DNA of 64,000 nt from Pectobacterium sp. A5351 (GCF_028335745.1 NZ_CP116477.1:1302001-1366000), one strand, 5' to 3'. Positions 39,201 through 50,756 are shown, numbered from the stretch's first letter. Program-made: numbers and translations. Notes: a model not told the origin generated them from the sequence alone.

Positions 39201-39763
39201 ATGAAGCGGGAAACGAGGAAGCAGCAGGGGTTCACTCTGCTGGAAATGATGCTGGTCGTGCTACTGGCGGGCATCGCGGCTGGCATGGTAGTCATGGCGT
39301 TTCCTCCCGAACGCCAGAATGACAGCGCGTGGCAGTTGGCTCGTTTTCAGGCGCAGTTAGAGTTTGCCGCGGAAAGCAGTCAGGTTAACGACTACATGTT
39401 GGGTGTTCGCATCTATCCCGATCGCTGGCAGTTTTATCAACTCCAGCGACCCGAGGCATCGGAAGGGATGCCGATCCCGAGCGGCGATCGCTGGCAGGGC
39501 TACAAGTGGCAGCCGTGGCAACCACATCGGGTGAGCACAACGGCAACGCTGCCTGATGCATTCCGGCTTGAGCTAGTGCAGGCTGATGGGAAGAAAGTCG
39601 AGAAAACGCAGAGTGGCGACGACCCCGATATCCTGATTTTACCCGGCGGCGAAATCACGCCTTTCCGTCTGCTCGTTACGTCTAAAGACAAAGCGCTCTC
39701 GAATTGGCTCCAGGTGGATGGAACCGGACGATTTTTAACGTCGATGAGTCAGGGTAAGAAACG

Positions 39764-39767
<4 letters not shown>
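39201..39767 (+). CDS. outH: Minor pseudopilin OutH (GspH)
   Basis: Minor pseudopilin, 188 residues, with the prepilin cleavage site [17 protein letters not shown]. The ATG at 39201 leaves a nine-residue basic leader; in-frame starts at 39162 and 39171 give longer leaders and cannot be excluded. It overlaps outI by four bases. Confidence 0.92.
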
Positions 39768-41758
<1,991 letters not shown>

Positions 41759-41762
<4 letters not shown>

Positions 41763-43036
41763 AAATAGCGGAAAAATGGAAGCGAAAAGCCGCGAAGGCC
41801 CCATTAAATCGAGGTTCGGTTGTCCGACATCCGTGCCTTATTGTACGTCTTCCGGTAGAGGAACTGGGAGACATTGAATGGCAGGTGCGTTCATCCAATG
41901 GGGAAAGTTTACTGAGTCAGGGACGCGGTAGCGTAGAGCAGGTTCGTCAGGCGCTGGCGGTGTATCCGTCCGTGGCTTTCACCCGTGTTTTGGTTCCGGC
42001 AACTGACGTGACGTTTTATGCCCTGACGCTGCCCCGGCAGGCTCGGCGTCAGCTAACGCAAGTCGTGCCGTTTATGTTGGAAGATCAACTGGCGACGGAA
42101 ATTGAAAAGCTGCATTTTGCCGTGCTGGAAATTCATGGCGATGACGGCACGGTCGCCGTGGTGGAACAAAGCCGGATGCAGCGTTGGCTATCGCAGTGTG
42201 ATGCGCTGAGGCTCAACGTCGATACCTTATTGCCCGATGCCCGCGTATTGCCGAAGCATCAGGATGGCTGGAGCGCGTTACAGCATGATGACATGTGGTT
42301 ATTTCGCCAGCCGACGGGCCACACCATGGCGGCGGAGTCCTCCTGGTGCGGTGACCTGCTGAAAGCGTCTATGCCGCTGCCAGCGATATACAGCTACAGT
42401 GCTGCATCGGTAGGCGGTGAGCTATCGCAGTATGACTGGCAGGAGGAGGGCGAGTGGAAAGCCCAGCCCGAAACGGATCTCTTCACGCTGGCGGCCATGG
42501 CGCAGCTACCTGCTTCGGTCGATTTGCGGCAAGGCGATTATGCGCCGGAGAAAGCCTGGCAAAACACGCTGCTGCCGTGGCGTGGCGTCGGGATTGCTTT
42601 TGCCTGTTACCTTCTGTTGGTCGTGGCGGATGCTGGCTGGGCGCACTATCAGCTTTATCAGCAGGCCGAGCATTGGCGGCAGGAAAGCGTTCGCGTCTAT
42701 CGGCAGATTTTCCCTTCCGAGGCGAATGTTGTTAACCCACGCGCGCAGATGCAGCAGCACCTGCAAAGCACGGCAGCCGGAGGGGCGGGGAAAGGGCTAC
42801 TGGAGCAATTGAATCCCTTACAGCAACTGATGACGCAGAATAGCGCCATCAAAATTCAGTCACTGTCTTATGATGGTTCCGCTGGAGAATTCCGGCTGGC
42901 GTTGCAGGCCACGTCGTATCAGGAGTTAGAGCAGTTTCAGCAGCAGGCAGCCGCTTATTATCAGGTACAGGCGGGGGAGATGCGGCAGGAAAACGATCGG
43001 GTTGAAGGCCGCTTAACGTTAAGGAGCCAGCAATGA
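41759..43036 (+). CDS. outL: Type II secretion protein OutL (GspL)
   Basis: Inner-membrane protein that recruits ATPase OutE. The 425 residues comprise a cytoplasmic actin-like part (about 1-270), one membrane helix (around GVGIAFACYLLLVVADAGW, near 282-300) and a periplasmic ferredoxin-like domain. It overlaps outM by four bases. Confidence 0.93.
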
Positions 43037-43527
43037 ATGAATTACGGCAACGCTGGCAGGCGATGAGCCAGCGTGAGCGTCAACTGATGGTCGTGTGTGC
43101 GGCGGTGCTCCTGCTCTGTCTGGTGTATTACGCTATTTTTCAGCCGTGGCAACTGCGGGAAGAACAGTGGGAACGCACGATTTCTCGCGAGCAACAGACC
43201 GTCAACTGGATGCAAAAACAGGCCTCATCGATTCCGCGGGGCAATCAGTTACAGGGGGAGAATAGTCAGCGCGGTGTCAGTCTGCCGATTTTGATTTCGC
43301 AAAGTACCAAACGTTACGGGCTGACTGTTGTACGCTTGCAACCGCAGGGCAATCAGGCGTCGGTGACGCTGGCCCAGAGCGACTTTACTAGCCTGCTGCG
43401 CTGGCTTAGCGAACTGGAACAGAAAAACGGCGTGAAAGTGCTGTCGCTGGATGTGAATGCCGTCGAGCAAAGTCCTGGAGTCGTGGATGTGACCAGACTG
43501 ATGCTGGAACGGGCGGATGAAGCGTAA
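43033..43527 (+). CDS. outM: Type II secretion protein OutM (GspM)
   Basis: Partner of OutL, 164 residues, with a short cytoplasmic end (MSQRERQLMVV), one membrane helix (about 18-36) and a periplasmic ferredoxin-like domain. It overlaps outN by 11 bases. Confidence 0.93.
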   Translation: MNELRQRWQAMSQRERQLMVVCAAVLLLCLVYYAIFQPWQLREEQWERTISREQQTVNWMQKQASSIPRGNQLQGENSQRGVSLPILISQSTKRYGLTVVRLQPQGNQASVTLAQSDFTSLLRWLSELEQKNGVKVLSLDVNAVEQSPGVVDVTRLMLERADEA

Positions 43528-44263
43528 ATCCGGCATTGGCACGGGTGTCGCTCTGGTTCTGGCCTATGGGCTGTTCCTCGCATATTATGCGCCTGCCCGT
43601 TTGCTTACTGCGGTGCCGCTGCCGGCTGGCATGGTGGCAGCGGAAGCTGCTGGAACGCTGTGGCAGGGGAATCTGCAACGGGTTAGCTGGCGCACGTTAA
43701 CGTTGGACAATGTGCATTGGAACATCACTTTCTCGGGTTTTATGCCCGCGCTGAAAATTGCGTTTCAAAACCCAGAAGGCATTGTAGGCCACGGGATCAT
43801 TCGCGGCTGGCAGCAGCCACAGTTTTATCAATGGCGGCTTTCTGTGCCAGCGGACTATTTGTTCCGCCATCTGCGTTTTATCGTGCCAATCGGGGCAGAA
43901 GGAAACGTGCAACTGAACCTGCAAGAAGCGACGGTCAACCATTCTGGCTGCCAGTCTCTGGATGCCAACATAACCTGGCCTGGCGCGCGGGTGAAAACAC
44001 CGCTGGGTGGGCTTGTGCTCGCGACACCTCAGGTTACATTACGCTGCCAGCAAGGGGCGCTTGAAGCGAGCCTGCGGCAGACCTCCTCACATTTGCAACT
44101 GTCTGGTAAAGGCAGCGTCACCCCGAAAGGCGAATACCGTTTTACGGGGCAACTGAGTAGCGGAAACGGCTTGCCTGCGACCATGAAAAAATTATTGGCG
44201 ACCACTGGCAAAGCGGATGAACAAGGTGCCAGAACGCTGAATTTTCAGGGATACCTGTTGTAA
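43517..44263 (+). CDS. outN: Type II secretion protein OutN (GspN)
   Basis: Inner-membrane protein of 248 residues with one N-terminal helix and a periplasmic domain containing LWQGNLQRVSWRTL and the VTLRCQQG stretch. GspN is a non-essential part in several systems. A 108-base gap separates it from outO. Confidence 0.9.
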   Translation: MKRKSGIGTGVALVLAYGLFLAYYAPARLLTAVPLPAGMVAAEAAGTLWQGNLQRVSWRTLTLDNVHWNITFSGFMPALKIAFQNPEGIVGHGIIRGWQQPQFYQWRLSVPADYLFRHLRFIVPIGAEGNVQLNLQEATVNHSGCQSLDANITWPGARVKTPLGGLVLATPQVTLRCQQGALEASLRQTSSHLQLSGKGSVTPKGEYRFTGQLSSGNGLPATMKKLLATTGKADEQGARTLNFQGYLL

Positions 44264-44371
44264 CAAGGACGAGCGTTGTAATAGAAACGCTTGTTGTCAT
44301 CACGGTGTCGCTGGCTGCAAAAAATGGATCGCTAACTTATCTCTTTTCTTTATCAACAATCAGGGACTAAC

Positions 44372-45220
44372 GTGGACGATTTAAGGGAGTTCGCACAGGT
44401 GTTTCCAGCATGGTGGTTTGGTGCGCTTGGCGTATTGGGATTGATGGTTGGCAGTTTTCTGAATGTGGTGATTTACCGCCTGCCGATCATGCTGGAGCGG
44501 CGTTGGCGTCAGGACATCGAACTCCAGACGAGGATTACCGATTCTGATCGTGTTGAGGCGCGTTACAATCTGTGGTGGCCGCCTTCGTCTTGCCCGCACT
44601 GTCAGCGGGCGATTGCGGTGAAAGATAACATCCCGTTATTCAGTTGGCTGTGGCTACGCGGTCGCTCCCGCTGCTGTCATCAGCCGGTGTCTGTGCAGTA
44701 TCCGTTGGTGGAAGTCATCACCATGCTGGCTTTTCTGGCTGCGGGGTTGCTGTGGCTACCCGGTATGGCGCTGTTGGGGGCGTTGATCCTGCTGTCCTTT
44801 CTGGTGGTGTTGACCGTTATTGATATAAAAACGCTGCTGCTGCCGGATGTGCTTACGCTGTCGCTATTGTGGATAGGGCTATTGTTTAACCTGTCGGAGA
44901 CATTTGTTCCATTACGTGATGCCGTGGTCGGTGCCATGGCGGGCTATTTGTCCCTGTGGCTACTTTACTGGGTATTTAAATACGCCACAGGCAAAGAGGC
45001 GCTAGGGTATGGTGATTTTAAGTTACTGGCCGCGCTGGGAGCTTGGCTGGGCTGGCAGGCATTGCCGAATTTGGTTTTGGTGGCGGCGCTGAGTGGGCTG
45101 ATCGTGACACTTATTTGGCGTGGGTTGCGTAAAGAGGATACGGCTAAGCCGCTGGCCTTTGGCCCCTGGCTGGCAATAGGCGGCGTGTTCGGCGTAGTAA
45201 TGAACGGATTCAATCTGTAG
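44372..45220 (+). CDS. outO: Prepilin peptidase OutO (GspO)
   Basis: Membrane aspartic protease that cuts and N-methylates the pseudopilins. The 282-residue protein begins at a GTG behind AGGGA. The two catalytic aspartates are in LTVIDIKTLLLPD and GYGDFKLLAALG. The zinc-binding cysteine region is atypical: the first pair C74/C77 (CPHC) is intact, but the second reads S99-R-C101-C102 rather than C-x-x-C. About eight helices are predicted. It is the last gene of the cluster, followed by a good terminator. Confidence 0.94.
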   Translation: MDDLREFAQVFPAWWFGALGVLGLMVGSFLNVVIYRLPIMLERRWRQDIELQTRITDSDRVEARYNLWWPPSSCPHCQRAIAVKDNIPLFSWLWLRGRSRCCHQPVSVQYPLVEVITMLAFLAAGLLWLPGMALLGALILLSFLVVLTVIDIKTLLLPDVLTLSLLWIGLLFNLSETFVPLRDAVVGAMAGYLSLWLLYWVFKYATGKEALGYGDFKLLAALGAWLGWQALPNLVLVAALSGLIVTLIWRGLRKEDTAKPLAFGPWLAIGGVFGVVMNGFNL

Positions 45221-45278
45221 AGCATAACGAAGGTAATACCGAATCATTGGCTGAATGAAGATCGGCAGGCATAAAAAT

Positions 45279-45312
45279 AGGCTGAGGGTATAAATACCAT
45301 CAGCCTTTTTTA
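45279..45312 (+). terminator. Rho-independent terminator after outO
   Basis: GGCTGA-GGTAT and ATACC-CAGCC pair with small bulges and are followed by a run of six or more T. It ends the out operon 60 bases after the outO stop. Confidence 0.8.
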
Positions 45313-45688
45313 TCTCTGTGTGTGCCCTTCAATGAATAAATCTTTGTCGGGCAAATGACAGGTTATTCTACCATCAGCATAAAGGTACTCACCCAAACGA
45401 CTAAACAGAATGAGATACCCATAAAAAAATACTTCACCGATTTATTCTCCAGCAGAAACCACGCCAGCAACGATCCCGATTGTGCGTTTTATTATGGAAG
45501 GAAATCATTACACAGCCGGCTATGTCACCGAAGGGTAATCTTTCCCGTTGTCATCACCAGAATCACACCAGTTATGACGGGATCGGCGCTAAATCTACGC
45601 CGAGTGAGGGGGGGAATTCAAGAGGTCCAGAAACTATATTTTCAAAATAGCATTAAAAAGCGTTGAGCCCTTTCAGCGTCTGAAAAAA

Positions 45689-45726
45689 CGGGGGAATAGG
45701 CGTGAAAATAGCCCTCAATTCCCCCG
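45689..45726 (-). terminator. Rho-independent terminator of the LLM oxidoreductase gene
   Basis: On the minus strand CGGGGGAAT and ATTCCCCCG form a perfect 9-bp stem followed by TTTTTT. It lies about 70 bases after the stop of the leftward oxidoreductase gene. Confidence 0.82.
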
Positions 45727-45794
45727 ATTCCTGATGCTGTTATCTTCGGTTTTTGACGCCTGTTGAGCAGGCCTTAGTGCGTCAGACAGCAGAC

Positions 45795-46820
45795 CTATTC
45801 TCTCCATCCCATTGCGGGGGCTATATGTTTCAGGATCGCTTCAATAACATGCGCATTGTAATCCACGCCCAGTTGGTTCGGCACCGTGAGCAAGAGCGTA
45901 TCCGCTTCGGCAATCGCTTCATCCTGTTTTAACTGCTGGATGAGTGCTTCCGGTTCGGCGGCATAGCTGCGCCCGAAGATCGCACGCGTTTTTTCATCCA
46001 GAAAACCCACTTTGTCGCTATCGTTACTGCTACCGCCAAAGTAGGCGCGATCGCGATGATCCATCAGGGCAAAAATACTGCGGCTGACGGAAACGCGTGG
46101 CGTACGTGTATGCCCCGCTTCAGTCCAGGCGGCCCGATAGGCGCGAATTTGCTGTGCCTGTTGGATATGAAAAGGTTCGCCTGTTTCATCGTCTTTTAGC
46201 GTTGAGCTTTGCAGGTTCATGCCCAGTTTCGCTGCCCAGACTGCCGTGGCATTCGAGCCTGCCCCCCACCAGATGCGTTCGCGTAATCCATCAGAATAAG
46301 GTTCCAGACGCAAAAGACCCGGTGGATTCGGAAACATTGGCTGCGGGTTCGGTTTTGCAAACCCTTCGCCACGCAGTACATCCAGCAGGACTTCGGTGTG
46401 ACGCCGTGCCATGCCCGCTTCTGATTCCCCTTCTGTAGGCTGGTAGCCAAAGTAGCGCCAGCCATCGATCACCTGCTCAGGCGAACCACGGCTGATGCCG
46501 AGCTGTAAGCGTCCGCCAGAGATCAGATCGGCGGCGCTGGCGTTTTCAGCCATGTAGAGCGGGTTTTCGTAGCGCATGTCGATGACGCCAGTGCCAATCT
46601 CTATGCTTTTGGTTTTCGCGCCAATCGCAGACAGCAGTGGAAAGGGTGAACCTAACTGGCGAGCAAAGTGGTGCACCCTGAAATAAGCCCCGTCAGCGCC
46701 CAGTTCCTCAGCGGCGACAGTGAGGTCGATAGATTGCAGTAAGGCATCAGCCGCGGAACGCGTGCCAGACTGCTGTGAGGGTGCCCAGTGGCCGAATGAT
46801 AAAAAGCCGATCTTCTTCAT
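45795..46820 (-). CDS. LLM-class (luciferase-like) flavin-dependent oxidoreductase
   Basis: TIM-barrel FMN or F420-dependent monooxygenase family, 341 residues. It begins MKKIGFLSFGHWAPS; typical parts are AEELGADGAYFRVHHFARQ, the flavin-contact stretch IEIGTGVIDMRYENP and GRLQLGISRGSPEQVIDGW. The ATG at 46820 follows AAGGA; a longer in-frame start at 46889 would add residues not typical of the family. The substrate is unknown. It is monocistronic with its own terminator. Confidence 0.85.
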   Translation of the reverse strand: MKKIGFLSFGHWAPSQQSGTRSAADALLQSIDLTVAAEELGADGAYFRVHHFARQLGSPFPLLSAIGAKTKSIEIGTGVIDMRYENPLYMAENASAADLISGGRLQLGISRGSPEQVIDGWRYFGYQPTEGESEAGMARRHTEVLLDVLRGEGFAKPNPQPMFPNPPGLLRLEPYSDGLRERIWWGAGSNATAVWAAKLGMNLQSSTLKDDETGEPFHIQQAQQIRAYRAAWTEAGHTRTPRVSVSRSIFALMDHRDRAYFGGSSNDSDKVGFLDEKTRAIFGRSYAAEPEALIQQLKQDEAIAEADTLLLTVPNQLGVDYNAHVIEAILKHIAPAMGWRE

Positions 46821-47154
46821 AGGGTATTTATCCTTATATTCAGGCTCGCTCTGCACAGCAAGAGTATACAAATTCAATGATGGGATCACTCTACGCGATT
46901 AATAGTGAGAATAAATATCATTTTTTTAACGTAATAATTCAGTTTATCTGACCAAACGTTAGCAGAATAAATAATCTTTTTGGTTGGGATGTCTGGCTGC
47001 GTTCACGTAAAGAGCACACCTGTTATTTAGGAAAAACGCACTCAGGCTTATCTACCCCAAAATTGGTATCTAAATATTATTATGAGCGAGATCAGTATTT
47101 TCTTTTTCGTTGTCGTTATATTATTTAATGCATAACGAAAATCAGGATACCAAC
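46821..47154. other. Divergent region between LLM gene and the transport operon
   Basis: AT-rich promoter region of 334 bases. It carries the ModE-box-like palindrome at 47113-47138 close to the operon start; the rest shows no recognised motif. Confidence 0.5.
47113..47138 (+). promoter_or_regulatory. ModE-box-like palindrome
   Basis: TCGTTATATT and ATAACGA form inverted arms (perfect over seven bases, TCGTTAT/ATAACGA). The layout CGTTATATT...CATAACG is that of molybdate-responsive ModE operators, such as that of E. coli modABC. It ends 16 bases before the ATG of the binding protein gene, a repressing position. Confidence 0.65.
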
Positions 47155-48219
47155 ATGATAAAGAAATTTGGCTACACGCTGTGGTTTACCGGGCTGTTTT
47201 TGGTGTTTTCCAACGCATGGGCGGCGCGTCAGGTGACCGATCAGCTCGGGCGTAATGTGACGATCCCTGATCATGTTAATCGCGTGGTGGTGTTGCAGCA
47301 TCAAACCTTAAACCTGCTGGTACAGCTGGATGCGCAAGAGAGTGTGGTTGGTGTGCTTTCCAGTTGGAAGAAACAACTGGGTGAGCATTATTTGCGGCTG
47401 GCTCCGCGTCTGGCGGATTTGCCGGTGCCGGGCGATCTCACTCAGGTGAATATTGAAAGCCTGTTGAAACTGTCGCCGCAAGTGGTTTTTGTCGCTAACT
47501 ATGCACCGCCGGAAATGATTGCGCAGATTGAGCGGACGGGAATTCCTGTCGTGGCGATTTCGCTGCGTCAGGATCAACCGGGAGAAGCCGACAAAATCAA
47601 TCCTACGATGAGCGACGAAAACACGGCGTATAACGAAGGGCTCAAAGCAGGGATTCGGCTGATTGGTGATGTGGTTGAGCGCCAGAAACAGGCGGAGGCG
47701 CTGATTGACTATACGTTTACGCAGCGGCAAAACGTGAGCGCGCGTTTAGCGTCTATTCCAGAAGAGAAGCGAATCCGCGTGTATATGGCTAACCCAGACC
47801 TGACAACCTACGGTTCCGGGAAATATACCGGCCTGATGATGTCGCATGCGGGAGCGCTGAATGTCGCGGCCGCATCGATAAAAGGCTTCAAACAGGTGTC
47901 GATTGAAAATGTACTGAGCTGGAATCCGCAGGTGATTTTCGTACAGGACCGCTACCCGGATGTCGTGAAGCAGATCGTCAACGATCCAGCCTGGCAGGCA
48001 ATTGATGCGGTGAAACAGCATCGTGTGTATCTGATGCCAGAATACGCCAAAGCCTGGGGTTACCCGATGCCAGAAGCATTGGCGATTGGCGAACTGTGGA
48101 TGGCGAAAAAGCTGTACCCTGAACGTTTTGCCGATATCGATATGCAAAAAGCCGCCGATGAGTATTACCAACGCTTCTATCGTATGGACTACCATGAGGA
48201 AGCCTCCGCAGCGCAATGA
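47155..48219 (+). CDS. Periplasmic binding protein of a type II ABC importer, probably molybdate/tungstate
   Basis: The 354-residue protein has a Sec signal (ending about SNAWA, residue 22) and the class III fold of BtuF, FepB and MolA proteins: DQLGRNVTIPDHVNRVVVL at the start, then VEFVANYAP-like and VIFVQDRYPDVV segments linked by a long helix. On sequence alone it would be called a siderophore or cobalamin binder. The ModE-like operator and the ModA-like gene in the operon argue for molybdate or tungstate, as for Haemophilus MolA. AGGAT precedes the ATG; the in-frame start at 47110 would span the operator. Confidence 0.75.
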   Translation: MIKKFGYTLWFTGLFLVFSNAWAARQVTDQLGRNVTIPDHVNRVVVLQHQTLNLLVQLDAQESVVGVLSSWKKQLGEHYLRLAPRLADLPVPGDLTQVNIESLLKLSPQVVFVANYAPPEMIAQIERTGIPVVAISLRQDQPGEADKINPTMSDENTAYNEGLKAGIRLIGDVVERQKQAEALIDYTFTQRQNVSARLASIPEEKRIRVYMANPDLTTYGSGKYTGLMMSHAGALNVAAASIKGFKQVSIENVLSWNPQVIFVQDRYPDVVKQIVNDPAWQAIDAVKQHRVYLMPEYAKAWGYPMPEALAIGELWMAKKLYPERFADIDMQKAADEYYQRFYRMDYHEEASAAQ

Positions 48220-49253
48220 GTTATCGTACCTACCGGATCACGCTGCTGACGGTGGTGATGTCCACGCTGTTGATTGCCGTGTGTTCACTGGGGATAGGGC
48301 GTTTTAGCTTATCCCCGTGGCGCATCGTCCAGATTCTTGTCGAACCGCTGTCTGGCAACGATCTGTTGTTCGGAAAAAAACCACTGCTTGGGGATATCGA
48401 ACGGCAAGTGGTGTGGAGTGTACGCCTACCTCGCGTGCTATTAGCCTGGTGTGCGGGCGCGGCGCTGGCGCTGAGCGGGGCCACGCTGCAAGGCGTTTTC
48501 CGTAACCCGCTGGTCGATCCGCATATTATCGGCGTGTCTGCTGGCGCGGCCTTCGGCGGCACGTTAGCGATTTTATTAAGCTGGACGCCGCTGTTTTTGC
48601 TGCTGTCTGCATTTACGTTCGGCATGCTGGCGCTCTTGCTGATTTTCATGATGGCCGCCGCATTCGGTAAGCAGAACGTGCTGATCCTGATTCTGGCCGG
48701 TGTCATCCTCAGCGGCTTTTTCGGCGCGCTGGTCAGCCTGATGCAATATCTGGCGGATACCGAAGAGAAGCTGCCAAGCATCGTTTTCTGGCTGCTGGGC
48801 AGTTTTGCCACCGCACACTGGAACTCGCTGGTCGCAACGGCGGTGCCGCTAGGTCTCGCGGGCGGACTATTGCTGCGACTGCGTTGGCACATCAACGTAT
48901 TGTCGATGGGTGAACAGGATGCGCAAGCATTGGGCGTTGTCGTGCAGCCCTTGCGCTGGTTGATTTTGAGTTTGTGTGCCGCGATAGTCGCCGCTCAGGT
49001 GGCGGTCAGCGGCAGTATCGGCTGGATTGGGCTGGTCATTCCCCATGTCGCACGTCGGTTGGTGGGGGCCGATCATCGTCGCCTGCTGCCGGTGTCATTG
49101 TGGCTGGGCGGCGGCTTTATGGTGCTGGTGGACGATCTGGCGCGCACGCTCAGTGAAGCCGAGATTCCGTTAGGCATTCTGACGGCGCTACTTGGCGCGC
49201 CACTTTTTGCCGTGCTGTTATATAAAACGCAGCGGCAGGAGAGGGGACGCTAG
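48216..49253 (+). CDS. FecCD-family ABC permease
   Basis: Inner-membrane permease of 345 residues with about ten helices, of the BtuC/FecCD/MolB type. Family motifs include GAALALSGATLQGVFRNPLVDPHIIGVSAGAAFGG read in pieces (SGATLQGVFRNPL, PHIIGVSAGA) and GSIGWIGLVIPHVAR, the coupling region for the ATPase. It overlaps the binding protein gene by four bases. Confidence 0.9.
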   Translation: MSYRTYRITLLTVVMSTLLIAVCSLGIGRFSLSPWRIVQILVEPLSGNDLLFGKKPLLGDIERQVVWSVRLPRVLLAWCAGAALALSGATLQGVFRNPLVDPHIIGVSAGAAFGGTLAILLSWTPLFLLLSAFTFGMLALLLIFMMAAAFGKQNVLILILAGVILSGFFGALVSLMQYLADTEEKLPSIVFWLLGSFATAHWNSLVATAVPLGLAGGLLLRLRWHINVLSMGEQDAQALGVVVQPLRWLILSLCAAIVAAQVAVSGSIGWIGLVIPHVARRLVGADHRRLLPVSLWLGGGFMVLVDDLARTLSEAEIPLGILTALLGAPLFAVLLYKTQRQERGR

Positions 49254-49254
49254 C

Positions 49255-50025
49255 ATGCCTGCTATCAGGTTATCGACAGAAAGGCTGGTGTATGGCTACC
49301 GCCAGGGGCAGGGCTTTTTTGCACCGCTGAATTTGTGCTGTCGGGAAGGGGAGATTACGGCGATTCTGGGCGCGAACGGCAGAGGAAAAACGACGCTGCT
49401 GAATACGCTGATGGGGCACTTATCCCCGCTTTCCGGGACGATCCAGCGCAAGGGGCACATTGGCTTTGTGCCGCAGATATTTACACCGCCGTTTTCCTAC
49501 AGTGTTCTGGATATGGTGCTGATGGGGCGTGCGGCGCATGTGCGGCTGTTTGCCATGCCTTCCGCGCATGACATCACCGTTGCCCGGAATGCGCTGACCA
49601 TGCTGGGGATCGCGTCCCTTGCTGAATGTGAGTTTAGCGCGTTGTCCGGCGGACAGCGGCAGCTCGTGCTTATCGCGCGTGCATTAGCCTCGGAGTGTCA
49701 AATGCTGATTCTGGACGAACCGACGGCAGCGCTTGATGTGCAAAATCAGGCGCAGGTGCTGCGGTTATTGAAGCATCTGGCTAAAACGCAGCACCTGAGC
49801 ATCCTGCTGACTACACACGATCCCTCCCACGCGCTGGCCATTGCGGAGCAGGCGCTGCTGCTGATGGATCATCAGCATTACCTTTATGGTCGCTGTGATG
49901 AGGTTGTGACGGAGGAAACGCTATCGCGCTTGTACGGCATTCCTATGTGGCAGGTCTGCGTGGAGATGTCACCGCAGCCTTATCGTGCGCTGATACCGAT
50001 ATTGACGATGACGGAGCTACCATGA
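49255..50025 (+). CDS. ABC transporter ATP-binding protein of the FecE/BtuD/MolC type
   Basis: 256-residue ATPase with Walker A LGANGRGKTTLL, signature LSGGQRQLVLIARAL, Walker B MLILDEPTAALD and the switch histidine in LLTTHDPSH. The ATG at 49255 begins one base after the permease stop with GGAG upstream. It overlaps the next gene by four bases (ATGA). Confidence 0.9.
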   Translation: MPAIRLSTERLVYGYRQGQGFFAPLNLCCREGEITAILGANGRGKTTLLNTLMGHLSPLSGTIQRKGHIGFVPQIFTPPFSYSVLDMVLMGRAAHVRLFAMPSAHDITVARNALTMLGIASLAECEFSALSGGQRQLVLIARALASECQMLILDEPTAALDVQNQAQVLRLLKHLAKTQHLSILLTTHDPSHALAIAEQALLLMDHQHYLYGRCDEVVTEETLSRLYGIPMWQVCVEMSPQPYRALIPILTMTELP

Positions 50026-50756
50026 CCGATCCCCTTCGCTTATATGCGGCTGGTAGCCTGCGCCTTGCCTTGACGCCTTTGTTGGCGACGTTCGGCGAAC
50101 GCTATGCGGTGGATGTCGCGCCGACTTTTGGCCCAGCGGGACTGCTGAGTGAAAAAATAATACATGGCGACGCGGTAGATATTTTCGCATCGGCAAACTG
50201 CGCGCATCCTTTACGCTTGAAAGCGCTGGGGCTGGCGGAGGAAACCACTGTGTTTACGCGCAACCATCTTTGTATTGTGATGCGTAACGTGCCGGAGCTC
50301 ACCGCGCAATCCTGGCTGATGGCGCTCCTTGACCCACGTTTTGTGCTGTCAACTTCCACGCCCGGCAGCGATCCCGGCGGGGACTATGCGTTCCAGCTCT
50401 TTGATCGCATCGAACGTTTACATCGGGGCTGGGGGAATCAATTGCGTGACAAGGCGAAACCGCTGGTGGGCGGGGGGCTCGATCAGGCGATCCCGGCGGG
50501 CATGACGGCCGCAAGTTACCTGATTCGGAGCGGGCAGAGCGATATGCATATTAGCTATGCCAGCTATCTGCCGTTACTGCTTAATCAACCTGATCTGCAT
50601 GTGGTTCATTTGCCCGATCCGTATCGTATCGATGCCGAATACATGTTGGCTATCATGAAACCGGCTCGGCGTGAGGCGCGGCTGCTGGCGAACTACCTTT
50701 TATCGCCTGAAGGGCAGAGTTTTCTGGTGAACAAAGGATTCGCCTCACTGTTTTAG
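50022..50756 (+). CDS. ModA-like solute-binding protein without a signal peptide
   Basis: 244 residues of the ModA/molybdate-binding class II fold: LRLYAAGSLRLALTPLLATF at the start, GPAGLLSEKIIHGDAVDIFASAN and STPGSDPGGDYAF. These match ModA landmarks (AAASL near the start, SSTLAKQI, GAPADVFAS). The protein starts directly at the mature domain, so it appears cytoplasmic unless exported another way. It is translationally coupled to the ATPase gene. A role in sensing, storing or delivering molybdate is an inference. Confidence 0.75.
   Translation: MTDPLRLYAAGSLRLALTPLLATFGERYAVDVAPTFGPAGLLSEKIIHGDAVDIFASANCAHPLRLKALGLAEETTVFTRNHLCIVMRNVPELTAQSWLMALLDPRFVLSTSTPGSDPGGDYAFQLFDRIERLHRGWGNQLRDKAKPLVGGGLDQAIPAGMTAASYLIRSGQSDMHISYASYLPLLLNQPDLHVVHLPDPYRIDAEYMLAIMKPARREARLLANYLLSPEGQSFLVNKGFASLF

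Larger units (their letters stand above)
45221..45794. other. Intergenic region between outO and the LLM oxidoreductase gene
   Basis: Contains the outO terminator, the minus-strand terminator at 45689-45726 and possible coding debris. On the minus strand at 45363-45487 a short hydrophobic frame without a good start ends in FCLVVWVSTFMLMVE, and hydrophobic pieces in other frames precede it. This looks like a frameshifted small membrane protein gene, but support is weak. Confidence 0.35.

Noticed and set aside
45355..45666. 103-codon plus-strand frame after outO
   Set aside because: No ribosome site, biased composition and no motif. Hydrophobic pieces on the minus strand are a better, though weak, candidate for coding remains.
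49192..49254. Upstream in-frame start for the importer ATPase gene
   Set aside because: It would overlap the permease by 62 bases with non-conserved sequence; the ATG at 49255 has a ribosome site and starts the ABC fold.
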